DNA from: Lasiodiplodia sp. COLG20
Taxonomy: Eukaryota; Ascomycota; Dothideomycetes; Botryosphaeriales; Botryosphaeriaceae
Assembly: GCA_009801085.1 (NCBI GenBank)
Contig: VNWV01000036.1
Location: forward strand, 50,715 to 114,714
Reading direction: 5' to 3'
Length of the DNA stretch: 64,000 nucleotides
Positions within the stretch are counted from its first letter, which is position 1. Each line of letters begins with the position of its first letter. The notes under the pieces are model-generated. The model had not been told where the DNA came from. It made no database searches and saw only the letters and a list, made by a program, of their open reading frames with translations. Shown here piece by piece: positions 46,640 through 57,827 of this stretch. A program made the translations under genes and the position numbers.

Positions 46640-48987
46640 TTATATGATAGTGATGGTGTGTGTTTCACAGTTCATGAAGAATCCTTCTCCCCCATTTTCA
46701 ATTGGTGGTGATTCAAAGATCCCTACACGCAAATACTCGCCCTCTGTTCGAGAGCTTGGAGTAAGAATGAGCCCACATATTGCAGAGCGAGCGTCCTGTT
46801 CAGAGATATCTCTGCCAGCACGTGAAATGGTTCCTTTCAGGCACAAACCGTCTCTGACCACTAGCAAGAATAATGTCTTTGGCATGGCCTCGAGCATTGA
46901 AACTTGTTTCTCGCTGTGACCTTCACTGACAGATTTATCCTGATCAAATGAACACTCTGCAACGAATTTGTCTTCTAGAATGATCTCTTTGTGCGTAGTG
47001 TCCCTTCCATTAGCAGCTTCATGGAAATATTCAGTTGGAATGGCACAAACGCGCCCTTCAATGGTGATGTGACCTTCCAGGACTCTGCCGAAAGGATTGA
47101 GGCCGTCCGGTGTCGTAGCCGCATCAAGAACCTTAAGATGAGAAGTGATTGAGTTTCTCACAACGTACTGGCTAATTTCCGCATTCCTGGCCCGAGCAAG
47201 CCAACTCCACGAGGGGGCGATGTAATCCTCATATCCGGGGAGGAAAAACGTACGTCCCTCGAAACGGCTTGAGTACCACAGCAGTCCAACATGCAGATTG
47301 TTTTTCCATAGGCCAGCCAGGTACTGGTCTCCGGTCATTTCTTTTACCACTTCCGCCAGCGGCGATATAGCGGGCAGCCTGTCCCGAGAATTGGTAAAGT
47401 TCCGGCTCGAATACTCGAGGAAATGAGCGTACCACATAGACCACAAGCCGACATCCACAGGGGAATTTTCGAACTGATCTTCAATCAGGGATTCCAGATT
47501 AATTTCCTTCGCATTTTCCATGATGTTGCTAAGTTCAGACGAGTAAAGCTTTCCGCAGCTCCAATGGATAGCGGTCTCGCCAAAGTATACTCGCCTTTTG
47601 GAGAACAGCCATTCGCAGAATGTCCAACCACGAGTCTTCCACGTACTTTCGGAAACGTCTTCATGAAAGAGGGAAGATTCGAGGTTCTCCCTCGTATCAT
47701 GACCACCAATGGAAAAGGAACCATGGACATTGGAGTTTTGCGAGGATTGGAAAGCCATCTTCACTCCTGAGGGCACAATGCTGTTACTGCGTTGCAAAAA
47801 TCCATCGTGACATGAATTTGCAGCAGATGGAATCATTGTGAAAAAAGCATGCTCGTAGTATTTCGCCATCCTCAGCGACTCTCTTTCCCAGTCGGCTTTG
47901 TCTCTTTGGACGATACACAGCGAATCAACCCAAAGATATTGGACGTGAATACTGCGGCATACGATTATGGCGTCTTGGTAAGTCCTGGGTAGATCTTGGA
48001 AAGAGATATTCTCAGATACCTGTGTCAAGTTCTCTTTCGTAGTCATCGTCAACTGTCCAAGGTCCCCCCAACAATAGCTCAGAGCCACGTAGATCCACTT
48101 TGAATCGATATTGATATCCCAGGTTGGCTTTGAAGTCTCTACTAGCCGAATTCTATCGTATGTGAGGTTTCCCACGTCTAAAAGTCTTGTCGGTGGTACT
48201 AGAGTTTCGATGTCCTTGTTGCATTTGGTGATGCACTCTTTGTACCAAAATTGCAACTTTTCCGAGACTTCTGGCAAGAGCTCCTTTCCGCCGTCCAGGA
48301 GAAGATGGGTGAAAGATGGGCTTTTTTTGATCATCAACCAATCGGCAGATGAACCTGGCCGGTCAGCTTTGTAGATCCCCATAAAGATAGGCTTTGCAAC
48401 TCGCCTTTGTATGCTCTGATTGGAAACACCAGTTGATGAATTTCTGTATTACTCAGACGATGTTGCACGCCCTTAATGCGTATGTTTACCACAAGCCTTT
48501 GCAACCCCCCTCCCCATTCATATTGGACTCCTTTTATTCTTATTCCCCCCGACTTGTCCACTCGGTCCATTTGGCTACCGAAACATGACAGTATCGAGGA
48601 TCTCAAATGTGCACAGAACTGGCAACCTTTTCCCGCCGTTTTGGATATTGAGGGAAGAGCAGGAAGTACGTCGCTCCTGTCGTAACTGAGGTGTAACACG
48701 GGGTATACAAGTCGAACATGGCTCTCGGACTCGCTTTGATGAGACTCCCATCCGCTGTCGGAATCATTGATTTCTATCACTTTGCACCACTTGCAAAGCT
48801 TGATGTTGAAGGGTTTCCTTGGATCTTTCGGTTTCCAGATTGCGAGTCGATCCATAATTATTCTGACAAGGCTCGGTGCTCCTCCTTTGGAGGATGCAGG
48901 AGTGCTGCCTGTCGCCTTGTTGAGTTTGCGAGTGCGTTGCGAGTCGGAGCCATCTCGCGTGCGATGGCCATGGACTTGATCTTCCAT
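46640..48987 (-). CDS. HET-domain (heterokaryon incompatibility) protein
   Basis: About 757 residues if exons 48490-48987 and 46640-48415 are joined by a 74-nt intron (GTAAAC...CAG) that closes the frame. The HET core is clear: YVALSYCWGDLGQLT, then LPRTYQDAIIVC and YLWVDSLCIVQRDKADWE, and later the ESTWKTRGWTFCEWLFSKR motif. A cysteine pair LCKWCK and GCQFCAHL precede it, as in many HET proteins. The two open frames overlap in different phases around 48334-48382, so either this splice or a frameshift separates them; the first is preferred because consensus sites exist, though another acceptor cannot be excluded. The family triggers cell death after non-self contact. The NLR gene lies 2.4 kb away in the same orientation. 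Confidence 0.82.
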
Positions 48988-50284
48988 ATCTGGCTTGTCT
49001 TCTGGGAAGATCGGCCGTCGGGAGCGAAAATTTGTCGTTGTTGACGAGTGAGTTGGGCTGTCTGTCGAAGCCCACGTCAGGCTGATCGAGATCCGGATAC
49101 CGCCGAGAAATTAATCAATAAGCGCAGGAGGTGGGGACCTCGGCTACCTAGGTATGCGATTTGTGCTGCAGGGAAAGTTGATTGTTGCAGGCGAACACGT
49201 GGGAGCGTGTGACTGGTGCATTGCAAAGCCCAATAATCATGCCAGATGTGATTAACTATTGGCTTAAGGAGTAGTAACCAGATCGCGCATAAAATCAACG
49301 CAGACGATGGAATCTTCTAGCTAGTTTAAACTCTATAGGTTAGTAGCAAAATCTTAAATAATTAGTTTAATGCAAACTTGTAAGCTTTTATCTCAAGATT
49401 TCGGAAGAAAGAGGGTTATGAAATATACCGCAGCAAGCAGGCTGAGTGTTAGGCGCTCCTAAGGCTCTTAAGAAAGGTTGAGTAGCATGGGGAGAAACGA
49501 CTTTTCCCAATCTGCTACACAAGGAACTTAGGTAGGTAGTTGAATGCAAAATTTGGTTGTGCCACATTTACGTCAGAATCTCTACTTCAACTACTGATGG
49601 AGGAACAGTACAGCATCCAGCTTGACGCTGCATACTTCGCATCTCCATCTCCGCTCTGGACGTAGTCCAGCTTCCGACACCATTGAGCAATATGTCGCCT
49701 GCAATTGCTATCCTTTACCCCCAGTACCGCGTCCCAGGAATCCGAGGTTCTTTAGGAAGATCCTTTCTCCTTGCCTCTCGATTCCTTAAACTGTATGTGC
49801 GTAGAAGCAGATAAGCCAAAATGCCGAGCCTTGGCATATCTACCAAAGGCCAAAGTCTTTCCAGGCAGCAGCTTTTTGCTCAGTGCCACATCGCCATTTG
49901 CAAGGGGCTCTAACATGCAATATAAAATCAATTCAACCAGTGAGTGCTAGTAGCAGAATGAGCCCGTCAACAAGTGCCACAAAATCCTTTCCTGATCTTG
50001 AGTCTCCCACAGGACACCCAAACTTGACCACCACAATCTACACGACGGGGTTCGTAAAGTTCTCGCCCTTCTGTAGAGCATTTAGTAGTGCTATCAAAAA
50101 GCTGGCTTCTCGAGCTTTGCCAGCCCATTCGTCCCTCGGCTCTTCATATCACGGACAGCCCAACTTCTGAAACCTCCCGAATCCTTCGCGTACACAGAAC
50201 CAATCATAGCATTAACGTGGCACTCTTCTCCTCGGAATTTAATCACATCAACCCCTTTTCTCATCGAAAGAGCATACCAAAACG
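48988..50284. other. 1.3-kb spacer with AT-rich block
   Basis: From about 49310 to 49450 the sequence is strongly AT rich with many TTAA/TAAT steps, unlike the genes around. It could be a remnant of a transposon mutated by RIP. No gene recognised. Confidence 0.45.
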
Positions 50285-50812
50285 ATGACAACTCCCTCCC
50301 TCCACACCCCACACCCCAAAGTCCCACGGCTCCCGCGCTTCATCCACACCTTCCACGCACTCCTCAGCGGCTTCAACGCGGGGGCCTTCTGGTTCTGCAT
50401 CATCCCCTCTTTCACCCTTCTCCGCCGCACAATGCACCTCGGCCGCTTCCCTGTCCTCTCCGTCTACCGCCTGCTACAGTCTACGGCACACGGCACCGTC
50501 TTCGGCCTCCTCTGGTCCTGCCTCGCGCTCTTCATCCGGAGAAAAGAGGAGGCTGGACTGCTATACTACAATTGGACGAGTTTTTATATAGCTAGACGCG
50601 GACAGATTCAGGAGGACTGTTGGACGCTGGGCGGTGCTGCGTTGGGCGCCGGCGCCGGAGCGGCGTTGTGGCGGGGGAGGATGGGCGGCGGTGTGAGGAG
50701 ACTGGGTGGAGCGGGTTTGGGGACAGTGGCTGGAACGGTGGGGTATTTGATCAGCAGATATGGGTTCGGACTGGGGAAGGCCACGGAGGATGGAGAAGTG
50801 GTGACTTGGTGA
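50285..50812 (+). CDS. hypothetical small membrane protein
   Basis: A 175-residue single-exon frame. Hydrophobic stretches occur near residues 25-45 (LSGFNAGAFWFCIIPSFTLL) and 70-85, and a glycine-rich C-terminal part (GGAALGAGAGAALW, GGAGLGTVAGTVGYLI) resembles helix-packing GxxxG segments of mitochondrial membrane proteins. No family recognised. Supported by coding-like composition only; an upstream ATG is not available in frame. Confidence 0.55.
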   Translation: MTTPSLHTPHPKVPRLPRFIHTFHALLSGFNAGAFWFCIIPSFTLLRRTMHLGRFPVLSVYRLLQSTAHGTVFGLLWSCLALFIRRKEEAGLLYYNWTSFYIARRGQIQEDCWTLGGAALGAGAGAALWRGRMGGGVRRLGGAGLGTVAGTVGYLISRYGFGLGKATEDGEVVTW

Positions 50813-51069
50813 GTCTGGTTGTACACGCTGTTGGCTGAGACAATTCAACAAGTAGACGGAGTCACATTGTAGAAATTACATGCGTGCGTGTGGGCATACA
50901 AATGCCTTCCCCTGAAGCGTGAAAGACAAAGCAAACAGGGCAATCCTGTGTTGGTTGTCAGCTAATGTGCTTCGTAGGATAACGTTCCGATTCCTGTTTT
51001 TGTGTACAGATGCTGATAAATACCCAGGCCGTTAGATAGTGCTCCCAACCTTCAGTATTTACAGCGCCG

Positions 51070-53735
51070 TCACTCTTTTATTTCCACCTCTGAAGAAGAT
51101 CGTCCCCAAATATTCTCGCTCTCCATGGTAGAAGCGAGCAGCTCCAGGCTATCTCCAAATATGTTTATCAACGCCCAGCTCGTGTTGCCCTGGAAGATGC
51201 GCGCCCAGATCTTGATGATGGCCAGGGCCACGCTGTGAGCGCTGCCGAAGTCCTCGTCATCCCTCCTGGAAGTGGCCAGCAAATCCATCATCGTCGACTG
51301 GGCTTCTTCGACTATGCTTCTGACCCACAGGAGGATGCGCTTTTCGTAATCTAAGAACTCGTCAGTGAGAGTCGGCTGGGTGAAGCAAACGGAAGAACCA
51401 ATATAAAAAAAAAATAAAAAGGACGGGAAGCCCCTTACCTCCCACGGCATCACCATCCTCAATCCCCTCCGCCTCAATCTGATACAGCCAACGCGCGAGG
51501 AACACAGCACACTCAAAGCTACTAACGGAGTGATGTATGCCCCAGAAAAAGTGCTGGCTCTTAGCAACGTAGTCGATGCCGAGCTTGATGGGGATGCTCA
51601 GCGCATGCGCCGCGTGCAGCAGCGCGGGGACGACCGTCCGGTTGCTGCTGCGGCGCTCCACGGGCGGCAGATGCGTCAGGGCGGCGGCGATGCGCAGCGG
51701 GTCGCGCGTGTGCAGCTCGCGGTGCGGGCCCGCGTCGAAGACCAGCCGGATGTGCGCCAGCGCGAGGAAGCACGTCGACGTGAAGGGGATCGGCCCGTCC
51801 GGGTTGTGCGGGTCGAGGCTGGATTCGGGCGATTCTTGCCAGCCCAGCTTCCAGCGCTGGAGTGCGAGCCTTTGTTGGTTGGAGAAGGCTTGGGGTTAGC
51901 AACGAGAGTGAGAGCTCAGAGGAAAAAGGGGGGGGGGGGGGGGGGGGGGGGGTCGCATGGAGCAAGGGCGGACAGTCGGACAGTTGGTGGATGCAGTAGC
52001 TTCTTTGGATCAGGGCGAGGATCAGGACGTAGTTTCCCAAGGGTGAAGCGGAGTGGGTTGGTGATTCTGGCGCCCGACCCGGCTTGGAGAAGAGTGAGGC
52101 GAAGATGTCTTGGAACAGTGGCTCGGTGGCAGTCGTTGATGCGGTCAGCATCTGCCACTCAGATGCCGACTTTGCATTCCATTTGCGAGATGAGCAAGGA
52201 AGTCGAAGATGCAAGCCACTGCTCAGAATTACTGGTGGCAGATTGTATGTGATGGTGTGAAGCGTGAGCAAACAGAACACAATGAGTTTTGTGCGGCGGT
52301 CGCCTTCGATACGAGCCCACTCATACCAGTCGTCGCCGTCAGTCTCCGTGTCATCTCTCAGTCCCAGTTCCCGGAGACAGCGGGCCAGGCTACTTTGCAG
52401 CTCGGTGGCCTCGCGCACCATTTCCGGATGGTCTTCCCAGGTTGCAAAGGCAGTTACAAGCAGCAGCGCCCGGACTGTCTGCATGCGCTCATACCGGGAC
52501 TGCTGGCTGTAATCGAGATCTCTGAGCTGGGGTTGCGTATTCACCCCGCGATTCCGAGCGGTAGAGCCGAAGCGGTACTCTGGTTGAATCTCTGCAAACT
52601 TTCTCATGCGGCGGCGGCGTTGCTCAAATGCAACGGCTCTGGCGGCGTCAAAGAGCTTCAGCCCGTTCTGATTTTCAAAGCGACGCTGAGCCCCAACAGC
52701 GGCTATCGCAAGGAACAGCTCCGGCGCGCATTCGTCAAGGCGAAATGTGGGCAGGTGCAAAAACGGCAGATGGTCATGAAAGCCGTGGAAGTAACCCGAA
52801 ACGTACCGGGTCAGGGTATGTCTAGATGGCAGCACGAATCCCGGAAGAACTTGCTTGAAGCTTTCCAGCGCGCTCTCCAGCCTCTTGTAAGACAAGTTGC
52901 CTACGTTCCATGGTGGTTCCACGGTTTCCATTTTATCGAAAACAACTACAGATTGTCAGTCGGGTCTGGTGGCGGTATCCTTTAACTTACTAGGCGCTTC
53001 GGCACTGTCAGCGGAAGATCGTGTACGCCTTCGAGAGTCGTGTTGCTGATTTTCGGTTGAATCGGGATATTCATGTAAGCCCACCACAGGATCAGGAAAG
53101 GCTAATGTATTCCAATCAAAACTCAACCCCATAAAATCGACAAAGGTCGTAAAACCCCCAATTGGATCGTAGCTTAAGTCTGGCAGATCCACCTCAGGAT
53201 CTGGGCTAGTCAGCATGATTCCATTCTAGGAGGCTTTATACACAGATATACTTGGCTGCCAAATCGCTGAACCAGAGAGTGAATCTTGGTTGCGCCCGGG
53301 TGCCGCATTTGGTAGTACCTCAGGGGCAGTTGTGGCGTCACCATTCTCTACGGCTAAGTTTTGAGGTGTTGAAGGCAATGGATCCACGCCCCTGCTGTCG
53401 ACGTGGTTGGAGGAGGTACCGGGGGTTCCGGCATTGTCCGAGCTTCTAAGATGTGCACCAGATTGGCCTTGGGAGATGGAGGGAGAAGCCGAGTGCTCAG
53501 TTTCCGTATGCACAAGCCGCTGATGACGTGTTAAGAGGTCCCTGCGTGCAAAGACCCTACCGCAATTACATTTGTAAGGTTTTTCCTTTGTATCTGTATT
53601 TCTTGTAAGTCTTTACGTCCTGGGTATATTTGGCGGAAGCCTACGAGTGCGGACATGTCGCTGTTGGTGTTCAAGCCGAGCGAATGACCTTGAGCAATGG
53701 GGGCAAGTAAAGTCACGTCCGCGTTCTGATGTCAT
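51070..53735 (-). CDS. C2H2 zinc-finger / fungal_trans transcription factor
   Basis: A 758-residue regulator from six exons: 53645-53735, 53319-53593, 52991-53225, 51982-52945, 51439-51869, 51070-51350; all phases close. Two N-terminal fingers: Cys11, Cys14, His27, His31, and Cys39-x-Cys41, His54, His59 (finger 2 has C-x-C instead of C-x2-C). The first intron interrupts the linker RTHTKEKPYKC. The large middle is a fungal_trans-like domain (VSGYFHGFHDHLPFLHLPTF onwards, ELFLAIAAVGAQRRFE). Intron four (51870-51981) has a rare donor GTCCGA and includes 25 consecutive C on the coding strand; translated through, it gives a false proline-rich tail. The arginase-like gene lies 155 bp upstream in the same orientation. 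Confidence 0.85.
51928..51952. repeat. 25-base G homopolymer (poly-C on the coding strand)
   Basis: An uninterrupted G25 on the plus strand inside the fourth intron of the zinc-finger regulator, between donor and branch site. Such tracts are length-unstable and hard to sequence, so the exact count is uncertain. Confidence 0.9.
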
Positions 53736-53890
53736 GGCCAACAAGCTGGGATGGAGGATTGTGGAGATGAAGCTGCCTGTGGAGATTGGAGAAGTTTTTG
53801 ATTCGGCAAAGTTTTAGCATCGGAGGAAACCCCGCACTTGAAAATCATCTGATTTCTCCAATTTAGAGCTCCCACATCAGGTCTATAAAC

Positions 53891-54766
53891 TTAGTAAGAA
53901 GACCCAAAGAGTTCGCGAAAGAAATAGGAGATTCCCTGGATAGCAGTAGCTTCGACAGCCTTGCCACCCTGCAACCCTGGCATGAAAGAAGCAATCGTGA
54001 GAGCGCTAGCGTTTCCGCGTCCCATCTTACCCATGCACTGAATGAGAGCTTCCGCAGAGAGTCCTCCGCGAGAGGGGAACTCGTTGGCCCAACCCACTGC
54101 ATCCGGATCGAGGACGTCAAGATCAACATGGACCAAGGTCTCTTTCGGCCCAAGTTGGTATTTCATGAGAGACTCCACACACTGGTTGCTGTCCCCTCCA
54201 CTGATAACCCGTGCACCAACTGCGTCGAACTTCATCAGCTCCTGGCGAGTTTGGTTTCGTATGCCGCAGAACAGAACCTGGTTCATGGGAATAGGGCTGT
54301 GTCCGGGAATCGTTGAAGTCAAGGCCTTCCAACTACCTCCGCTGACCATCGAGACTCCCATGCCATCGAAGTATCCGTGCATCAGCTCGTCAGGAGTATC
54401 GGCATCGTTATGGGCGTCCATCCACACAAGCTGCAGGTCTTCCGTTCCTGCGAGTCGTAGTCCTGCAGCAACTCCAACCGAGGTGTTGCAGTTCCCAGCA
54501 AGCACAACGGGGAATGATCCCGCCTCTTTTGCCTTGCATACTGCTCTGGATACTCTTCGAAGCAGCTCAAAGCTGCGGCCAATTTCACCCTCAAAATCAT
54601 CCACGTGATCGATACTCTCAACCCTTACCGCCACGTTCTGTCTCTCCAACTCATTTTGGACCTTGGGCAGGAGTTGCTGGGGACCAGCGCCAACACGGTG
54701 ATTGTATATTCCAACGTGGTATGGTACGGTGATGATGGTCACCGATTTTGCTCGATTTGTCGACAT
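53891..54766 (-). CDS. arginase/ureohydrolase-like protein
   Basis: A 291-residue single-exon protein of the arginase-deacetylase fold; I start at MSTNRAKSVTII because the 18 residues before it look like leader sequence. Metal-ligand motifs: Asp117-x-His119-x-Asp121 in WMDAHNDADTPD and Asp215/Asp217 in VHVDLDVLDPD. The usual GGDHS box, source of one manganese-binding His, is AGNCNTS, with Cys93 where His is expected. FCGIRN and GISYFFRELFGSSY complete the fold. Related arginase-like proteins with this change exist in bacteria and fungi; classical arginase activity is therefore doubtful. Confidence 0.85.
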   Translation of the reverse strand: MSTNRAKSVTIITVPYHVGIYNHRVGAGPQQLLPKVQNELERQNVAVRVESIDHVDDFEGEIGRSFELLRRVSRAVCKAKEAGSFPVVLAGNCNTSVGVAAGLRLAGTEDLQLVWMDAHNDADTPDELMHGYFDGMGVSMVSGGSWKALTSTIPGHSPIPMNQVLFCGIRNQTRQELMKFDAVGARVISGGDSNQCVESLMKYQLGPKETLVHVDLDVLDPDAVGWANEFPSRGGLSAEALIQCMGKMGRGNASALTIASFMPGLQGGKAVEATAIQGISYFFRELFGSSY

Positions 54767-55286
54767 TCCGAATGTGTTCAAGGTGGAAGAAAGGCAGCAG
54801 GTAGGTGGAAGATAGACCAAGTTTTTGGAATTCGAACAAGGCGCTCACTGGATTGCTTATATTCCCGACAGAGCACAAGATGTTGATCGCGCTGACCTTG
54901 AGCTGACTGCATGTGAAACATAGAGGTTACGTCATTTCTCGATCTGTGGAACGTTTAAGCTTCTCCAGATTTCTCCAACGCCCCCACACTACCATTCCTA
55001 ATCTATGTCAGATGTCGCATACAACGAAAAACGCGACCGTCATCCTCCAGCTACCATGCAGGATGATACAGCGTGGAACGGCTAAAAAGCGTTGATCAAG
55101 GCGTGTCAGTCATGCATTCCTACGGTAATATTGTTGACCCTACGAGCTGCAAGTGGCTTTTGAAGAAAGACCGCGAGCCTGCAGGAGAGTTTGTACTTCA
55201 GTGGTCGGTGGTCTCGGCTATCATTTCCTGCTCGGGGCAAAACGAGGCCAGTGCAACCAAAAAACAGGACGGCAAAAAAAAGTAAA
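54767..55286. other. spacer between arginase-like gene and 5S rRNA
   Basis: No gene seen. The right end is the Pol III terminator of the minus-strand 5S gene. Confidence 0.45.
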
Positions 55287-55405
55287 ACGTACAACAGCCG
55301 GGATTCCCCAATGGTCACCCACTTGAGTACTAATCGGCCGGTTCGCAGCTTAAGTACGGCTGAGCGGACGGGAAGCCCTGCATTCTGCGACCTATGGTCG
55401 TACGT
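55287..55405 (-). rRNA. 5S rRNA, second copy
   Basis: 119 nt on the minus strand, identical at every position to the copy at 30502-30620. Its T-rich terminator (TTTTACTTTTTTTT) lies to the left. Flanks of the two copies differ, so they are dispersed genes rather than a segmental duplication. Confidence 0.97.
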
Positions 55406-55623
55406 GGCGGTTGGACTCGCCAGTTACTACTATCAGTTTCAGTCAACAGTCAGTCACCTCGCTGTCTCCCTCAGGCATGTGACAGTGAAGCACAGCCCCA
55501 CATCAGGCAGCACCATATCACATAGGTGCGCGGCCACGAACCTACCTCACTTTCTACCCTTATTCGATTGTTTCACTGAAGCTCGTGCAGCGCATTGCCA
55601 TCCCATCTTTATTGAAGTCCATA

Positions 55624-57308
55624 ATGAAAGGCAATTACATTGCCCTCAGCGCCGCTAATGATGTCATTGTTGATGTTGGTGCGTACTCCTCCAAGCGAGT
55701 CCTACAAGCTCAGTATTAATTTTATGAATAGACAAGGAGGTTGCCAGAAAGTCTAAACTAATCGGCACACTCTTAGAGAATGCAGAAGTAGATGAGGGAA
55801 AACCTATTCCTCTCGAAAAGTATGGCGAAAAGGTAAGCTTGCCACCAGCTTACGGAATGCCTGTCTGTTGTAACACCTGTGAACAGGTTGACGCACGAGT
55901 CCTCCACATGATTCTCGATTGGTGCGAGCATCACAAGAACGGCGATACGAGCCGCAGAATTGACTACGTCCGGACTCCGTTTTACGCACTCCCTCCCATT
56001 GACGAGTGGGATCAGACTTTCATGACTGTTGACCTAGACACGCTTTTCGAAATCACGGTAGTGAGTTCGCCCTCCCTTCCACACGTCTCAAACAAACAAA
56101 TCTGAGCCTTTCCCCCCAATCTGGCGGCGCACTTCCTCGACATCCCCGCCCTCGAAGACCTAGGCTGCCGCACCATCGCCTCGACCATCACCGGCAAACC
56201 CCCGCGCGAGATACGCGCCATGTTCGGCAACCACGACATACCCATCGGGGACGACGAGCAGTCTGAAAACACGACGACTAGCCAGCTATGGAACGCCACA
56301 CGGGTATTCAGCCCGCTGGTGCAGCTCGCCAAATCCATCACCGGCAGTAGTCAGCCCCATCACTCCTCTGCCACATTCCCACCCATCACACCCGCCGATC
56401 TGCCCGCCTCGTACACATACAGGACCACGTGGCTCGACTTCATCTTCGTCCGCGGCCTCATCTACCACTTCCTGCTGCGCAGCTGCCACCTCTTCGACAC
56501 CATGCTCTTCCTGCGCATCGCGGCGCTCGGCTGCCGCCCGTGGGTCGTCGCGCGCCGCAGCGAGAAGCAGAGCTACTGCGTCGTCGACGACGAGAACTCG
56601 ACAACGAGTAGCAGTAGTAGTAGAAGCAGCAGCAGCAGCAGCAGCAGCGTCGCCGGCCTCTACCTGAGCACGGAGCCGCTGCCCGGCCCCGATCAAGACG
56701 CCCAACTGTGGCTGCCTATCCCGCAGCGCGTCGTGTTCCAGGTGCGGGCGGTGGGGCAGGGGTGGGTGAGGGGGGATGGCGGCGGCGGCGGCGGCGGCGA
56801 GAGGGACGTGTTGGACGGGCGGCACGCGTGGTTTGAGGCGAGCATACTCGCATCGACGGGGGTGCCGACGGACGGCGAGACGCTGCAGGATGTGCTGGCT
56901 GGTGATACGTGGGAGACGCCGGTGCAGGCGAGGGGGGCGCTGAAGAAGCAGGGGTGGGACTTTGTGGAGAGGGAGGATGGGGGTGTGGTTTGGAAGGTGT
57001 GTGACGGCGTGACGACGAGTGGCAGGTATCAGGATTGCAGAGTGGAGTGGAAGAGAGGGGTGGAGACGCAGGTGGAAGATGGAAGTGGGGTGGGGAAGGG
57101 AGACGGGTTCCTGGAGGGGTTGACGTCTACTTGTATCGTTGTTTTATGGGCGAGGGCCGAGGTGAGTTTTATCGAGTTGTGATAGTAATGCTTGCTAACT
57201 GCGTCATAGCATAAACATCGGGAGAACAGGGTTGGAGCAGCTGCGATTGAAATCGAGTATGAGTTTCCTCCTCCATTTACTACACGTAATGACGGTTCAC
57301 CGCTATAG
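55624..57308 (+). CDS. SKP1-like protein with long C-terminal extension
   Basis: Exons: 55624-55678, 55732-55832, 55887 to about 56064, about 56107-57161, 57210-57308. The first 160 residues are a full SKP1 homologue: NYIALSAANDVIVDVDKEVA, SKLIGTLLENAEVD, RVLHMILDWCEHHK, EWDQTFMTVDLDTLFEIT, then LAAHFLDIPALEDLGCRTIA and GKPPREIRAMFG, the F-box binding helices. True SKP1 ends there; this one continues for over 350 residues with a hydrophobic stretch (WLDFIFVRGLIYHFLL), a poly-Ser and a poly-Gly tract, and a domain with HAWFEASIL, GDGFLEGL and VVLWARAE, ending IEIEYEF, that I recall from other fungal multidomain proteins. The intron after FEIT lacks a proper AG at the expected place; a GTTCGC donor with AG at 56105 rescues the frame and adds seven residues (VVTFPPN). 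It may be an SCF adaptor with built-in binding domain, or a decaying paralogue. Confidence 0.75.
56606..56648 (+). repeat. AGC/AGT microsatellite coding poly-serine
   Basis: A run of serine codons (AGT, AGC) interrupted once by AGA in the SKP1-like gene; a GGC run coding poly-glycine lies at 56777-56799. Both are likely length-variable. Confidence 0.8.
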
Positions 57309-57827
57309 AAGAAAGGCAGGATTCCTGGGAAATACAGGTGTTTATGGTGTTAGTCAATGAAGAATGAAATTGAATGTCAAGAATTGTACGAGACTCCAAT
57401 CCTTCTCGTAGCTGATCCTTGCTGTGCTCGCGGTAGAGTGATGCAAAAGCTGACATCATATCGATTTGGTAGAAAAATGGTTCAATGCATAAGCAACAAG
57501 ATTAATTCACAGATATGTATTGCAAAATTAGGCCCGCAAAGTTTGGGACGTGGAGGCTGTGGAGAGGTGGCAGTGTCACCGCAACACCGCCCGTCGACCA
57601 CTAACAGTCACCGTCCCGGTGGCGCAGCAACCCGCAGGATCAACCAACATATACAAAAACCGCCCATCTTCCCCCACATTCCGCCAGCTATCTCAAACAG
57701 CATTCAAACATCCTCAGGCCACCATCGTGCGCCGTACCTCTCGTTTCTACCTCCCAACAACAAACCGCGCCTCAATTCCACTCCTCCAACCAAATCCAAA
57801 TCCCAAAACAAAAAAAAAAAAAAGAAA
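57309..57827. other. spacer / leader before the F-box gene
   Basis: Ends with an A-rich leader (A13 tract, then GAAAATGG). The F-box frame is open upstream to 57550, but that part looks like untranslated leader. Confidence 0.5.

Noticed and set aside
51561..51960. Proline/alanine/arginine-rich end of the zinc-finger regulator
   Set aside because: It results from reading through the poly-C intron in the wrong frame; splicing gives the conserved RWKLGWQES continuation.
55191..55658. 155-codon plus-strand frame and a similar peptide at 30462-30695 on the minus strand
   Set aside because: Their shared peptide comes from translating the antisense of the two identical 5S rRNA genes.
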